Origin: Nymphaea colorata
Lineage: Eukaryota; Streptophyta; Magnoliopsida; Nymphaeales; Nymphaeaceae
DNA length: 64,000 nt
Assembly (NCBI RefSeq): GCF_008831285.2
Contig: NC_045139.1
Location: 16,908,354-16,972,353 of the forward strand
Reading direction: 5' to 3'
Under the pieces are notes generated by a model. It was not told where the DNA came from and did no database searches. It saw only the letters and a program-made list of their open reading frames with translations. Position 1 is the stretch's first letter; every line of letters starts with the position of its first letter. Made by a program: the position numbers and the translations under genes. Below are positions 23,371 through 35,479 of the stretch, in pieces.

Positions 23371-24255
23371 CTATGATCTAGCGTTTGAAGCATGGATATA
23401 AACTTTGAACTCACAGAATCATGTGCATTGAATTGAAAATTTCTTGTCAACTAATTCTGGATCTAGATAAACAAGCTTCCTTGTCATGATATGATTATTA
23501 GTGAACACGAGTCCGATCTGGATAGAACAGCTAAATATTCCAAACTTTGGATCTGTATTGGATCCAAGAGGACGAAACAACCAACTGTGATAAAACACTA
23601 AATCAAACTAATAATTGGGACCAATTGGATTAAGTTCTTCCTTATCCAATATCAAGGACAATCAATTTGGGCGGTCCTCCAATCTGACTACAGGTAAACA
23701 TCTGAATGTTTAATTGCAATTTTACGGGTCGAAATCCGAATTCGCCTTTGAAATCAAATGCTTATATCCAACCAACTCAGAAAATTTTACGACCTTGCCA
23801 GACAGTAAGATCATCCCAATCAAAGTGAGTCCTCCAGGAGGATCGACCTCAAGTCCTGGTTTTGTTGGGCTTAAATCGTTTGAACTTGGGTTGATTCAGT
23901 CTTTCCGGGGTCCAACATAATCGGGTCCCATTTAATTAAGTTCTGACTTGGATTTGGATTTGGACTTATTTTCTTGAAACTGCACCCAAATATTACCAAG
24001 AATACCAGAAATCTAGATCAGTGGCGACACAAATCATTTTTTTTTTTAAATACGAGATGGAAACCGAAACTTATAATATTGCTTCAGACCTTTTTCAACT
24101 TGAAGATTCAAAGTCTAACTTAGACTTTGAAAAGTTTTTTTGCAGAAATCAACCTTAAACATTGTCAGATATATAAAAGGGGAGAAAAAGGGAAATAAAA
24201 TGACATCCACACCAAGGGTGGTGACGAAGTGGAAATTAAAGTAACTTCCTTTGCT

Positions 24256-24256
<1 letters not shown>

Positions 24257-24298
<42 letters not shown>
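24257..24298. repeat. (GA)21 microsatellite
   Basis: A perfect AG/GA dinucleotide run of 42 bases lies in intergenic DNA, about 30 bases before a TA run. Confidence 0.95.
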
Positions 24299-24299
<1 letters not shown>

Positions 24300-24330
24300 A
24301 ATCATAACATCAACACAAAAATGTGTGTTA

Positions 24331-24337
24331 TTATATA

Positions 24338-24374
<37 letters not shown>
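24331..24374. repeat. (TA)n microsatellite
   Basis: This is a TA dinucleotide run of about 44 bases, interrupted once by a G. With the nearby GA run it forms a compound microsatellite likely to be polymorphic. Confidence 0.95.
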
Positions 24375-24379
<5 letters not shown>

Positions 24380-25340
24380 ATTTTTATTTAGTGGGTTCAG
24401 TATCATTACACATATTTCGAGTTCTACTCTCCACCGGCCTCATCAGGTTCCAATTACAATTTGTATTTGTGGATCTTATATATTGGTTTTGGACTTAGTA
24501 AAATATGAACACAAATGGACCCATTTACACCAGTTTTATCCTTTTCTGTTTTGGTGTAGAATTTCAAAAAGGCAATTTAAAATAATAAAAAGTTAAAAAA
24601 CATCATTAGCGTGCATCCGTTGGACGTTATGTGGGTAATGATTCATGGATATTATATATTAACAGCCTCCCTATTACGAATAGGGAGAGAGAAAATACAC
24701 CTATTTGAAGTCCTTGATATCTTCTCGTTCAGCTTTACATTTTTTTTTCCCTTCAAGGAAAAAACTTTGCAGAAAGATATATAATCTCTGGATTTTGGGT
24801 CTGGAGCACATATATTTTACTGCAGGGTTGGTTTTACTTTGCAAGTCAATTCGAGATTCACCCGATTGGACTCACACTATAACTAGAATGACTTCTGAAA
24901 GTTGGTATGACTCAATTTAAATATTAAACGAAACTTTAAATACTCAAGTTTCCAAGTCAAAACTATTTTGTTTAGTTAGTTCATGTACATGTTAGTGACA
25001 AAGATTCATATGAACCAGGCCCTACCTCTTAAAAAAAACTCATATATAAGTGAATATATTTACACTTTAGTGCCCCTCAATTCAAAAGTTATGCATATTA
25101 AAACTAATTTGTCACTAATTTTTTTGGCTGTCACTTGTATTTGGCGTGATGTAGGACACTTGTTGTATACCTGTTCGAGTGAAACTGTCTCAGTGAGAGC
25201 CAAAGCTCCCTTCCCATAGGGTCCATACCGCGTTGGTGCCCGGTTTAGAACCCTCCAATGCACATCTACTAGGTATGCGAGTTTACAAGGTTACAGAGGT
25301 AGAGCTAGGGGACCTAGCAAGTTGAAAAATCGCTTTGGCT

Positions 25341-25786
25341 CCTTAACTTTGGAGGCATTTGATAGACGTTGATCTGAGATAATCAGGAGTTGATAATGGT
25401 GGATTTAAGATCCGATCTTACATTTTCTCAATACAATTATGTAAAATAAAGATCTTTAAGTGTTGATCTTAGGTATGACCTAGGATCCTTCGTACCATAT
25501 ATTTTGCCATAAACCTTTGGCCTTATTAGCAAAAACATGAAACACGTCATGTCATCTCCACACAGTGGTGGAGCCACAGGGTGACTGGTGTGGGCAACTG
25601 CCTACACCAGTTTCTCAAAATTTCTTTCTTTTTAAATGGACATTTTTAAACATTTATTTTAAATACCTCACTAGATATGAGTATTTTTAAACGAGTGCCC
25701 ATCCAATAAATTTTTCTCGCTCGGCCACTACCTCCACATCAGATTTGTAGATTTCAAATCCCGAGTAATCAAACGCCTCGTTAGGG
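25341..25786. mobile_element. MITE-like TIR element hosting a second MITE
   Basis: GAGGCATTTGAT at 25352-25363 is matched by ATCAAACGCCTC at 25768-25779 (11 of 12 as inverted repeats). The similarity extends outward through CCTTAAC / GTTAGGG. The subterminal DNA contains repeated GATCTNAGAT-type words. The element is about 446 bp including the inner insertion at 25563-25730. No coding capacity and no clear target-site duplication were found. Confidence 0.5.
25563..25730. mobile_element. hAT-like MITE with 8-bp target-site duplication (168 bp)
   Basis: The left end is CAGTGGTGGAGCC and the right end is CTCGGCCACTA, degenerate inverted repeats. The flanking octamers TCTCCACA (25555-25562) and CCTCCACA (25731-25738) agree at 7 of 8 positions. 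That is the duplication length of the hAT superfamily. The interior has the palindromic motif GTGTGGGCAACTGCCTACAC. The same family recurs at 35860-36092 and at about 60.63-60.99 kb. It lies within the element at 25341-25786, so it inserted later. Confidence 0.65.
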
Positions 25787-26109
25787 AAAACAATAATGGC
25801 TCTTGAATTTAGCTTTGTTGTTGGGAGAGTGACTAAGTCTCATGTTTCCAATTTAACGCTAGAACATGATAGAAGCGTCAAAGTTGAAAATAAATGAGGT
25901 CGTTTTCTTGCCCCCCTTTGCTTTGCGTGTGGTTGCAGCAGCTGGTAGAGACTTCCTTTCTTTTTCTGAAAAGGTACATTGACCATTTGGACGCTTCCCT
26001 TTGATCCACTTCCAATGAGTTCATGCTTAGAAAAGCTAGTGCATGTGTGCGTGTTCCCCAACTGCGGAAAAGAATCCAAGGCAATTTTGCTTTCCTAAGA
26101 GGTCTCTCA

Positions 26110-26438
26110 TGTTACGGACGTCAATCGGACCGAGTTATATGTAATAATTCAAATATCATTTGATGTTAGATTATAATCCAAAATATAACTTCTTTGGATC
26201 CAAGGAAAAAAATTAGATCATTAGATTTTGAATTCCGTGTAAAATTTTCTCACCAAATCTGTCTGTCTCTCATATTAGGGATGTCAATCGGACCGAGTTA
26301 TATGTAATAATTCAAATATAATTCGATGTTAGTTTATAAACCAAAATATAACTTCTTTGGGCCCAAGGAAAAAAAAAAATAGATCATTAGATTTTGAATT
26401 CCGTGTAAAATTTTCTTACCAAATCTGATGGACATCGG
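26110..26438. repeat. Tandem duplication, about 163-bp unit, two copies
   Basis: Two adjacent units share GTCAATCGGACCGAGTTAT at 26120 and 26283, then nearly the same sequence through AAATATAACTTCTTTGG, an A-run and ATTTTGAATTCCGTG, ending at ACCAAATCTG. The copies differ by scattered substitutions and A-run length. No ORF is involved. Confidence 0.9.
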
Positions 26439-28081
26439 ATTAAAGGCAAACATTCAAACATGAGGGAGTATTTTGTACGTAGAGTTTGAATCCAACCGCA
26501 TCAAACATAGAAATAAATTTATGTATGATGCGAATCCCGGTCCATTAACATCCCCTTTTAATGCTTACTCATTATATGGCTTCGAATGGATATGAATTTC
26601 GTGTGGTCCAAATGAGAGCTGGAACTTTTGATTATTTGATCGCAATCTGGATCCAAATAGAAACGAGATTGGGTAACGTAGATATTGGATTGAGACATTA
26701 GGCATGCTTGTTGTTGTGAGATCCAGTTTACAAAGAGTAGGGATACAATTGGGTTGGATCTAACTCTCACTGAGACTGACATCAACTGACATTCTGTTTT
26801 GGCAGAGGATTTGAATGTGATTAACCAAACTTGAACAAGAAAATCCAGAGGTAGAACTAGTAAATTTGTCTACATGGGCCGTTGAGATTTGGATTGGACT
26901 TAGTTTTAAACAAGTATCCTATATCCGAGGCCCCTATATTACGAAAGTCAGCCATATTTGGTTTAAATTTTGGATTTGGATCTGGTTGTGAATTCAAATA
27001 TCAGATTTATGTCTACTTCAATTTGTAAAATCAGATTTCAGATTTGAATTCAGATATGACTGTCACTCGTTCCGAACGCTGGACTACTAGAGCGACTCAA
27101 ATCCATAAGTTTGTAGAAGGATACATTGAAATTCTATGAGAAAAATTCAATGTTCTGGCCCCTCGAAGATTTCAATCCCTGAAAGACCATAGATCTTAAT
27201 TGGCCCACTAAATTTAATTGGTGTGTCGAATTTGGAAGATTTCTGTATCAATCGTATAAATTTACCTCTCCGGTCTCATCCGCAAACTCAAGATCGAAAA
27301 CACAATCCGAATCTAACTAAATCGGTCGGATGGCCTTAAGGATTTGTTTTATACATAAAGAGAGAGACAATCAACTCCTCCGGTGATATTAACACTCCAA
27401 ATCAGAAGCTTGCCGATATAAGAACTGAGTTGGGACTTCAAAATAAAAGTAATATCAAACTTTTAGAAAGGAGCTCATAACTTTGTTGGTAGAATAAAAC
27501 TACACTCAAATCAGATGGCTGCCGTATGTTATTATATGTCTAAATTTTTTTTTAAAAAAAAAAAAATCACTAAAGCTTTTTATCTATGGGAGAATTTTAT
27601 GTTCCTAAAAAATCCCCAAAAAAAAAAGTCATTAAAACTTTTTTTCTATAAGGGGCATTAGTTCATTAAGACTTTCCATTCACATGACATGAGCATTATC
27701 AATGGTTTATGGTGTTTTTAATAAACATCGGTTTCAGAAACATTTTTTTTTTTTTAATCATCCGACAAAATCAAACAACCCTCGTTGATTTCAATTTTAA
27801 TCTCTGGTATTGTCTATAATCATTGTGATTAAATTAAAAAAATTCAAAAATGAACGTGTTTTTAACTCTTCAAAGGTAGAAAAAGGAAAGTTGGAGACGA
27901 AATAAAATTAGGGGTAAATGAAAATAAAAGATTGTTTCAGGGGGCCCTAGCGAGTGGGAAGCCCAAAGCCCAAAAGGCTCCAAAGGGAGAGCTCGTTCTG
28001 TCGCAGTCCATCGCCTGAATCTCGATCGATGAGAAATGCTGGCCGTCCGATCGAGATCCGAGGCTTTCCGTTGGTCGGCGT

Positions 28082-28258
28082 GTGGGCCCGAGGACGCCTC
28101 CAACCGCCCGCGGCCATCGAACGGCGCGAGAAGAAACCTGGCGCTGACGCCAGCCGTCGATTTTCTTGCTGACGTGTCGGTGGGCCCGTGGCGGACCAGA
28201 CTACGTCCGACGTGGGAGACACGTAGGACGCAGCTGTCTGATGTTCTCGCGGGCCCAC
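28082..28258. promoter_or_regulatory. Three GTGGGCCCG motifs upstream of the TIC-like gene
   Basis: The nonamer GTGGGCCCG occurs at 28082-28090 and 28180-28188. It occurs inverted (CGGGCCCAC) at 28250-28258. All lie within 280 bp upstream of the TATA box at 28361. The core contains TGGGCC/GGGCCC, the site II element bound by TCP-type factors in many plant promoters. TGACG and CACGT-type cores are interspersed. Function is inferred from known motifs. Confidence 0.5.
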
Positions 28259-28360
28259 TGCCGCATCGGTGGATCCGACGGTTGGAGACGCTAGGGCGTT
28301 GGAAGACGTGGGGTCTCCACCGTCGATCGACGAGGTGACGTCTGCCGAGGGTTCGGCGGG

Positions 28361-28368
28361 TATAAAAG
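28361..28368 (+). promoter_or_regulatory. TATA box of the TIC-like gene
   Basis: TATAAAAG in a GC-rich context is followed by a GA-rich initiation zone. Transcription probably starts near 28390-28400. Confidence 0.65.
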
Positions 28369-28389
28369 GCGGGGGAAGGAAGGGTTGTG

Positions 28390-28556
28390 GGGAGAAGGGA
28401 GGGCTCGCTCTGTCTTCTCGGAAGAGCGAGCGGGGAGAAGAGTGAAGAAATCCCGTGAATGTGTGAGTGAGAGGAGCACCGTCGATCTCCTTGCCCGGAA
28501 GATTCTCTGACCGTCGATCTTACGCCATTCTTCTGCAGAAGCTTCTTCTTCTTCTC

Positions 28557-28587
<31 letters not shown>

Positions 28588-29815
28588 GGAAGATCCTTTG
28601 GACGGCAGGGATTTCCTGTGAACAATCGGGCGATGGTTGTCCGCCGGACGGCTGTTTTCCTTTGTAGGTATTCTAATAATCTCTCTCTCTCTCTTTCTCT
28701 TCTTCTTCTTCTTCTTCTTCTTCTTCTTCCTTGTCCGGCTTAATTTGTTTTCGAGTCGGAGAGATCTCCGATTTTTCCTCGTTTTGCCTTCCGTCTCTTT
28801 CTTTTCCTTTGATTTTTTTGCAGTCGGAGGCGAAGGAGCGATGTCAGATTGTCAGCTTTCGGTTTATTCCTTTTCTTTTTCATTTCTTTTTTCTTTAGTC
28901 TTTTTCTTTCCTTTGAATTTTGTGACGGTCCGGGAAGACTTTGCATTTTAACTTCTCATTTTTATTTGAGAATTTCTGTTGTTATCATGTAAAATCGTTC
29001 ATTTGTTGTTAGGAGTTCTTGTGATCTAGATATAAGTTTTTACCCATGACCGTCTTTATTATTTTTACATCCCTTCTGTAGGAGAGTTTTGATTTCTTTC
29101 GTATTATCTGTGGAAGTTTCGACCTCTCGGAGGCACGCCTATTTCAAGTTTGACGCTTTTTCTGTTGGCGGTAGGGGAAAAGATTTTGAAGTGCCTAATG
29201 TCCTGCCTCTGAATAGAAAGAAACGAAGAAGCAATGCCTGTAAGGGTCGACCTCATGATATGACCTCTCGTTGATGATGATAGTTCTCCCTCTTACGACC
29301 ACCACCCCCCCCCCCCCCTTTTTTTTACTTTCTTTTTTCTGTGAACGAACTGTCAATCGTCATTGATCTTTCTGTCTTCAACAATCAGATTTTGGTAGGA
29401 CGGTGGTGACGACGATCTCTTTTTTATTTTCCCATTATTGTTTTACCTTTGTTTGTTCTAGCTGAGGCCCAAATTTTGAGATAGCACATTACATATGTTA
29501 TTCTTGGGGGTAGTTTAGTGCAAAAGAGAGGGGAAAAAGCAATGAATCTACGTTACTTAGGCGGGGAAAGGCACGGAATTTGTCTATTTATTAGAATTAT
29601 TTAGCCGAGCGCTGGGGGTTCTGATTGCTGTCGTATTTTCTTTTCTTTCTTGGTGTTCGAAAAAAGCATAGGCCTTGAAGATCGAGGAGGCGGAAGAGGA
29701 GGCGTCGCAGTCCAGGATGCAGCCGGCGACGAAGAAGAGGAGGATGTCCTGTTCGGCGTATCTGCTTCTACGCCTTTATGGACATCGGTGAAGAGAGGGA
29801 ACAAGAGGAAAAGGA
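28390..29815 (+). other. 5'UTR region of the TIC-like gene, probably containing an intron
   Basis: Between the TATA box and the inferred start at 29816 lie CT and CTT microsatellites (28555-28577, 28680-28730), a C14 run near 29305 and several upstream ATGs. A plausible 5'UTR donor is TTGTAG|GTATTC at 28667-28668. Possible acceptors include TTTTTTTGCAG near 28824 and sites before 29650. The exact exon structure cannot be decided from sequence. No conserved coding region is seen here. Confidence 0.45.
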
Positions 29816-32800
29816 ATGGACAAGCGTGGAAACGCAGCCAAGTATCCTCTGAGGCGACGGCTTTCTGCGACATCTGGATCCAAAATTGTCTCCGGTATGT
29901 TGAGAGAGAGAGAGGGAGGGAACGAGTATAAAAAAAAGTGGAGAAAAAGAAGGGGACATATGTTGGATTCCTCTTCATCTTCTCTCTGTTCCACCCTCTT
30001 TTAATTGTCTTCGCTTCTCTCTTCTACACCATCTCTCACACACTCCCACCCCTCCTCTCTCTCTCTCTGGTGCGCTTGACGACGCTTTTCACGGAATTCA
30101 CTGTAAAAAAACTCAAGAGTCATGACGGCTTCCCTGGGTTTTGTTGGTGGAACATGGGGTTTTGTTGGTGGAAAAAGGGGAGAGAGTCAAGTCAGGAGAA
30201 GGTTAGAACTTCAAGGGAATCCCTGGTTTTGTGGGGCCGCTTATCGTTTGACGGAAACTATCCGCCTCTTCTTACTTAGAGCTCCTCTCTCTAAGACCAG
30301 CCTCAGGATCCCGGAGGAAAGGGAGGTGCATGTAAATGACGGATGCATCCCTTTGGATTTGTACTGTAGATGGAGAACGCCCCCTCAGAGTTGGGACTGA
30401 ACAGGAAGCTTGGAAAAGGGTAAAAAAAGTGAAAGAAAATGAAGAAGGTGAAAACGCAGGATGGTGTGAGAGAAATGAATTCTTGTGTCGGTTAGTTAAT
30501 GAAATGCGAGTATTCCTTCTTTGGTCCTCGTATCATCTTGTGGGCAGTGTTTTACGACACGCGCTTTTCTGGTTGATTGGTTTGTAAATTGAGCGAATTT
30601 TGGCTTCACTTCCCCCACCCTTTCTGCCATAATTTCTCCAGATTTGAGATGGTGGGCCATAAACGCCACTTTGGGGTTAAGAATCGATCATGACATGCCT
30701 GGAACCTTTAGGGTTGACAGTTGTCTTCTTTTTTTCTTTTTTGTTGGATTAGTGTATACATTTTCACCGCCTGTGCATCTACGTCAAGCCAGATGGGGGC
30801 AGGGGCACAATCCCTTCTCCTCCTTAGTAGGTGGTAAAAAATGGCCTTGAGAACGCAGTTGAGGGTAGTCTTGTAAAAGGGTCTATGCGTCCCCAGCCAA
30901 AGAAAAAAAAAAGACAGAAAAATAAAACACCCTGTCGTATTTCTCGCCGAGCGAACTTGCGATAGACTGCAGATATTGCGTGACTCTTCGTTATCTCTTT
31001 ATTTGCCTCTTTTTCTGTCCTTTACATTCTGCTTTCTCTCTCCCTATCTGCCATATACTACACGGAGCTAGCCTTCTTGTCTTGCTTCTTTCGCTGCCGT
31101 CCTTTTTGTCGTTGGTTATCTTATTTATTGCTCCTTTTCGTAGTCTACAATGGAGGAGGGGCCGTAGATTTTGCAGACCGGGAGAAGAAACCCAGAAGGT
31201 GGCAGGAGGAAGAGGTGGTGGTGGTGGAGGGGGCAGAAAGAAAGAAAGAGGCGTCTTATGCTCATAGAGCCGGCGGGTCTAGCCCTGACGTCGACACGGA
31301 GGAGAAGATTGTCGCCAGTGACATGGTCGATGTTTCTGAGGGAGAAGAGGCCACCCGGCAACCCAAGAGGGTGGCCAAGATCCATAATCATGGAAAGGTC
31401 AGTTCGGTCTTTTCCTTATTTCTCGCTCTTTTATGTTCTGGAGGTGCTCCATCACTAGGCATTTGTTTTTTCCGGGAATTCTGGCGAGCCCCGGATGCTT
31501 ATTTATCAGGATTTTACTTGCTCTGCAATTTTTTCCTTTTGTTTATGTCTGATACAACTTTTGGACTTGTTGGTCTTTGAGGTACTTGTTCATCATTCTT
31601 GGTTTTCGTGTTTATGCTTAGGCATTGGACGACTGTAATACGGTTGATCCCGCTACGGTGCCTCGGAAGTTGCGGTCTGGTAAGTATTGATTTTACGGAC
31701 GTGATGAAGCAGCTCTTCCCTTCCCCCTTCTCTCTTTCATTGGTGAACCAACGTGGTGAGTCGAGTCTCGAGAGCAATGGCTGCTTCCTTAGTCTGTTGT
31801 CGTCCAGGAGCATGATAGGAGCGAACCTGTTGTTTTTCCAGTTAACGGGAAGTGTTGTATTCTACTGAGATCTTGATGATATGGATGTCACAGAGGTCCA
31901 TGTAGTGTCTATAACGTTCTTCCACGCACTCGTCACGTGAATTGGTGGCAAGCCTCGCGCCGTTCTTTGACAAAAAAATGGCTGAAAAGGAAAAAGATAA
32001 AGAAAAAGGAATGACGAATAAGTCTGGTGTCTGTGACGATAATACCCTTGAAATAGCCTTTTTCTTTCAACTAAAAGATTCTAAAGCTGTTTCCAGTCCT
32101 TGTGTGGGCCTGCTGTGAGACAAAAGCTGGGAAGGTCTGTTATTCCGTTGGAATAGTTTCCTTGTTTCTTATGCATAAAATAAATTCATTTCATAGCGTT
32201 CTTTGGAAGTCTTTGCTCAAGTATGACACTGCGACTCTAACGGGTTCCTACACCACCAATTCTATTTCACATCTGGGAGAAACAATTTATTGGAGATAAC
32301 CGTTGGAACCTGTGATTGTTTGGGATTCATCACGGGTGATAGCGTGTCAAGAAGGCGTGTTATGGTACTATTTTTTTGTTGAGTGGATATTTATTTATAT
32401 AAATAGTTGAGTTATGTGCATTGTGGTAAATTGAATGCAGCTATGAACAAGCGCAATCGTGAATCTATTTCCCCACCATTGCCGGAATCAAAGAAATGCA
32501 ATGGCTCCAGTGGAAGTAGATTGACACCCATGGGATATTCAAATGGCATAAAGAAATCTAGACAGAGCCTGGTCGGTATGACTGGCTTACCTCTTATGTC
32601 TTGATTGGATATATAGCTATATTTTGATGGTCTGGATATGATATTGTTGCTTTCAGAAGCAGGCCAATGCAATGGACAGATCCCCAAGGACAACAGTTCC
32701 CATAGCGGTAACAAAAACTGAAGAAGAAGTGGCAGAAGCTCTGTATGACTTGTCAAGAATGTTTACTGGTAGTCCTGTTAGAAGCAAAACTGCAGAGACA

Positions 32801-35479
32801 GAAATTGAAGAAACAAAACCATTGCCTTCGCCAGAGGAGAGACCTAATAGATTGCCTCTTGATTCTGCTGCTGAAGGTTGGATTGACTTATCAATAATGT
32901 GCTCTGTATTTTATTTTTCCTTATTTTAAATGAAGATTCCACGAGCTAATCTTGGAAAAATGTGTGTGTATATATCTATATATTATACAGATGCTAAGAA
33001 GAGGGAACAGGAGATGGTTGATGCGTCTACTGATGATGTATTGAGAAATCCTGTTGACGTTAAAACTTCTGCAGATCCTACTACCATTATAGCCCAACCT
33101 CGTGCTGCTATCCCTCTCCCTGAAAAGCTTGATCTAGAGTCCCATGTTCAGTTGGATCCACATAACAATACTCAGTTCGAGAAAAAATCATCAGCGCTAC
33201 CATTAACTGATGTTTCCAATGTACCGGTGCCTCCACGTGGTGACTCTGAGAAAGGGTGGGTGTCTGGGTGATTTGTATGTTTCTGGCTACAGAAGAAATT
33301 GGATCTCTGCCTAATATATTCCTTCTATCATAATGTGTCCCTGTTGTTTCAGATTGATACAACCTCCCATGTCTGATTTGCTTCCACCAGATCAAGCCGA
33401 GAAAGGACCTCTGCAGGTAAGCATTCTGTAATTACCGTAAAACACTGCCTACTGCGCATGCTTCGCCTGCATATCTTTTTCCATTTAATTTCTTTGATTT
33501 TCTGCAGTCTGAAATCTTCGTTGTGAAAAGGTTGGAGCCTTCTGAAAACCTTGAGACATGTGCATCCCTTGGGAGCATGCCAGGTTAGAAAATGTAGATG
33601 GACATGGAATCTTCTGAATTTTCTGGCATTGTGCAGCATTGTGTTGGGTTCCTCTTATTGTCCCTTTTATGATAATGTTTCACTTTTAGGAGTTGCTCCT
33701 CCACTTTCAAGCCACAACATGAACTACGGTTCATACACTGATTTGGATTTATCAGGGTACCTCCCAGCTTTTCTCGTCGTTTTTGTTCTCCTCCCCACCC
33801 ACACCCACCACCCTCCCACCCCCGCCCACCACCCCCACCAAGTCACATTTCGTTTGTGTTTCACTTGCATATATTTTGTTCTCAGACTGTCTTCAACGAA
33901 GACCACGGCATTGGGAGGTTCAAAATCTGCTGTTTCTACTGGAAAGGTAATTACTGCTATAGTTCTCTATGCTTGCTGGCACTTTACTGTTCCTTATTTT
34001 GTTTGTTCCTGTAATATTTTGTGCTTTATATTTTTTGTTGTTTGATTTGAAATTCTTAGGCAAGAATGGCCGAGTTTGATTTCGTTGGGATTCTTTCCTT
34101 TTGCAGTGTCCAGATTCTGCAAAGCAGACATGGAAACGATGTGCTATTCATGTGCATCTATGCCACTTTATACGTTGCCACCAAAATGATAGCAAGCTTC
34201 CCACGTGGGCGGTTCTCTCTTGGCAACAACCATCAAGGGTAAACGGGGATACCCAGAAAACTGGTACCAACTCTGTTTATAATCACAGCATCTCGTCCAG
34301 CCCAACAGCACATTCTACTGTCGAAAGGAATCCAAAGAGCGGGTGCTCCCAACTGATTCAAGGGAAAATACCAGCTTTCGATGGGGTACAGTCTGGGGAA
34401 ACACAGGTAACTTTTGGGGGGTTTGTTCTCTTTTTCTTTTTTCCGGTTTGTCTTTCCTGTCTGTTACTTGTTTCGTGATTGTGAACCTGCCCTTGGTATC
34501 TGAAATTTCTGGTCGTCACAGGGTATCGACTTTTTGTCACTATCTCCAAGTGCTAGTGATGGAGCTAAATTAAGGAGACTAAACTCTGGCGCAGTAGAGT
34601 CCACCCTGCCTGCCCCTTCTTCCTTCTTGAGTTCTGTCCAGCACCGGTCGCCCTTCTCCATCCAACCTGCACAGCTCCACACGGGGTACACAGACCAGCA
34701 ACTAGCAGCAACTGCTTCCCAGCAGGTATGCACACATTTTTTTATGGCTCTCCGAATAGTTTATGGCCTACATATTTGTCATGTCTATCACCAGATGTCT
34801 CATAAAATTCTGCGTTTGATACCTTCCTCTTGACCGAAAGCAGATCAATTACTAGATATTTGTGAACATTGTAATGAATAGGCAATAGTCAGTCATGTGT
34901 CCAAGATGCTGATATTGTATTACTCTGTCATCAGAAATTGTCTTGGCAAAAGTTTTCTGGACAGTTGGGTTCATATGCTAGACTTGCTAGTGCAAGCCCC
35001 CTGAGTTGTCGGGCTCGCTAAGATTGAAATTGTTGCAAATGGGATGTGAATGCTCTTGCTGAAAGTAACAATGGCACCTTGTGTAGATGCAGGTTCAGTT
35101 TCAGGTACAGTTGCCTCAGTATATTGCTAATCCGTTCCTCAACCCTCATTTCGCGGCTACTGCAGCGACTACTCCGGCGGGGAAGCAGCAACAACAGCAG
35201 CAGCAGCAACTTTGGGTGTCGCAAATGGCACAATACCATCAAGCTGCTCAATTTCCAAAGTGGTCAAATGGAAGGAACGACGTGGCTTCTCTCCTCCCCA
35301 GCAGCCAGCCTCTGTCTTTGCTGGACCCATTGAGCAACACATTTGCTCAAAGCCAACAGCTTTTTCCCTTGACTTCAGCCCGGAACAAGAACCAGCAGCC
35401 CCCGCCACAGCGACAGCAAATTTTCCGGTCGGAGGGTCCATCCCAACTGCAGCTTCTGAGCAATGGTGATCGTAAGTGA
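29816..35479 (+). CDS. TIME FOR COFFEE-like nuclear protein (short member)
   Basis: Coding exons 29816-29894, 31177-31397, 31622-31679, 32441-32571, 32657-32876, 32991-33255, 33353-33416, 33508-33583, 33690-33756, 33886-33946, 34107-34406, 34522-34725 and 35087-35479 join in frame to 712 aa. TIC-type landmarks in the expected order are: an N-terminal basic block (PLRRRLSATSG), DREKKPRRWQEEE, TVPRKLRSA (about 115-120), EEEVAEALYDLSRMF (185-199), KRCAIHVHLCHFIRCHQ (424-440, compare KRCATHxYIAxxIxxHQQ in TIC) and a C-terminal Q/P-rich region with an eight-glutamine run (616-623). TIC works in the plant circadian clock and jasmonate/stress signalling. This protein is much shorter than TIC (over 1500 aa) and its specific role is unknown. 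A strong donor GTAAGT at 35472 overlaps the stop. Splicing to 35561 would replace the last two codons with a tail ending at 35682. The family assignment is by recall. Confidence 0.65.

Larger units (their letters stand above)
20698..28360. other. Gene-free intergenic region rich in small mobile elements
   Basis: About 7.7 kb lies between the CCCH gene and the TIC-like promoter. The first 530 bases are CCCH 3'UTR. The rest holds a GC-rich TIR element (22.9-23.4 kb), compound GA/TA microsatellites (24.26-24.37 kb), nested TIR elements (25.34-25.79 kb), a 163-bp tandem duplication (26.1-26.44 kb) and AT-rich filler with homopolymer runs. The GC content jumps at about 27.94 kb, where the next promoter begins. 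No gene is supported. Confidence 0.65.

Noticed and set aside
22905-23381. CRISPR-like spaced repeats
   Set aside because: The GCACCC units are irregular, in both orientations and without unique spacers. They fit simple-sequence subterminal arrays of a TIR element in a plant genome.
27870-28625. 251-codon minus-strand open frame over the TIC-like promoter
   Set aside because: The GC-rich promoter (TATA box, GTGGGCCCG motifs) and CT microsatellite explain the long frame. It has no domain and lies antisense to a well-supported promoter.
29650-29931. Plus-strand frame rich in G/E around the first TIC-like exon
   Set aside because: It lacks an ATG at its start and is out of frame with exon 2. 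The frame from the ATG at 29816 splices in phase into DREKKPRRWQEEE.
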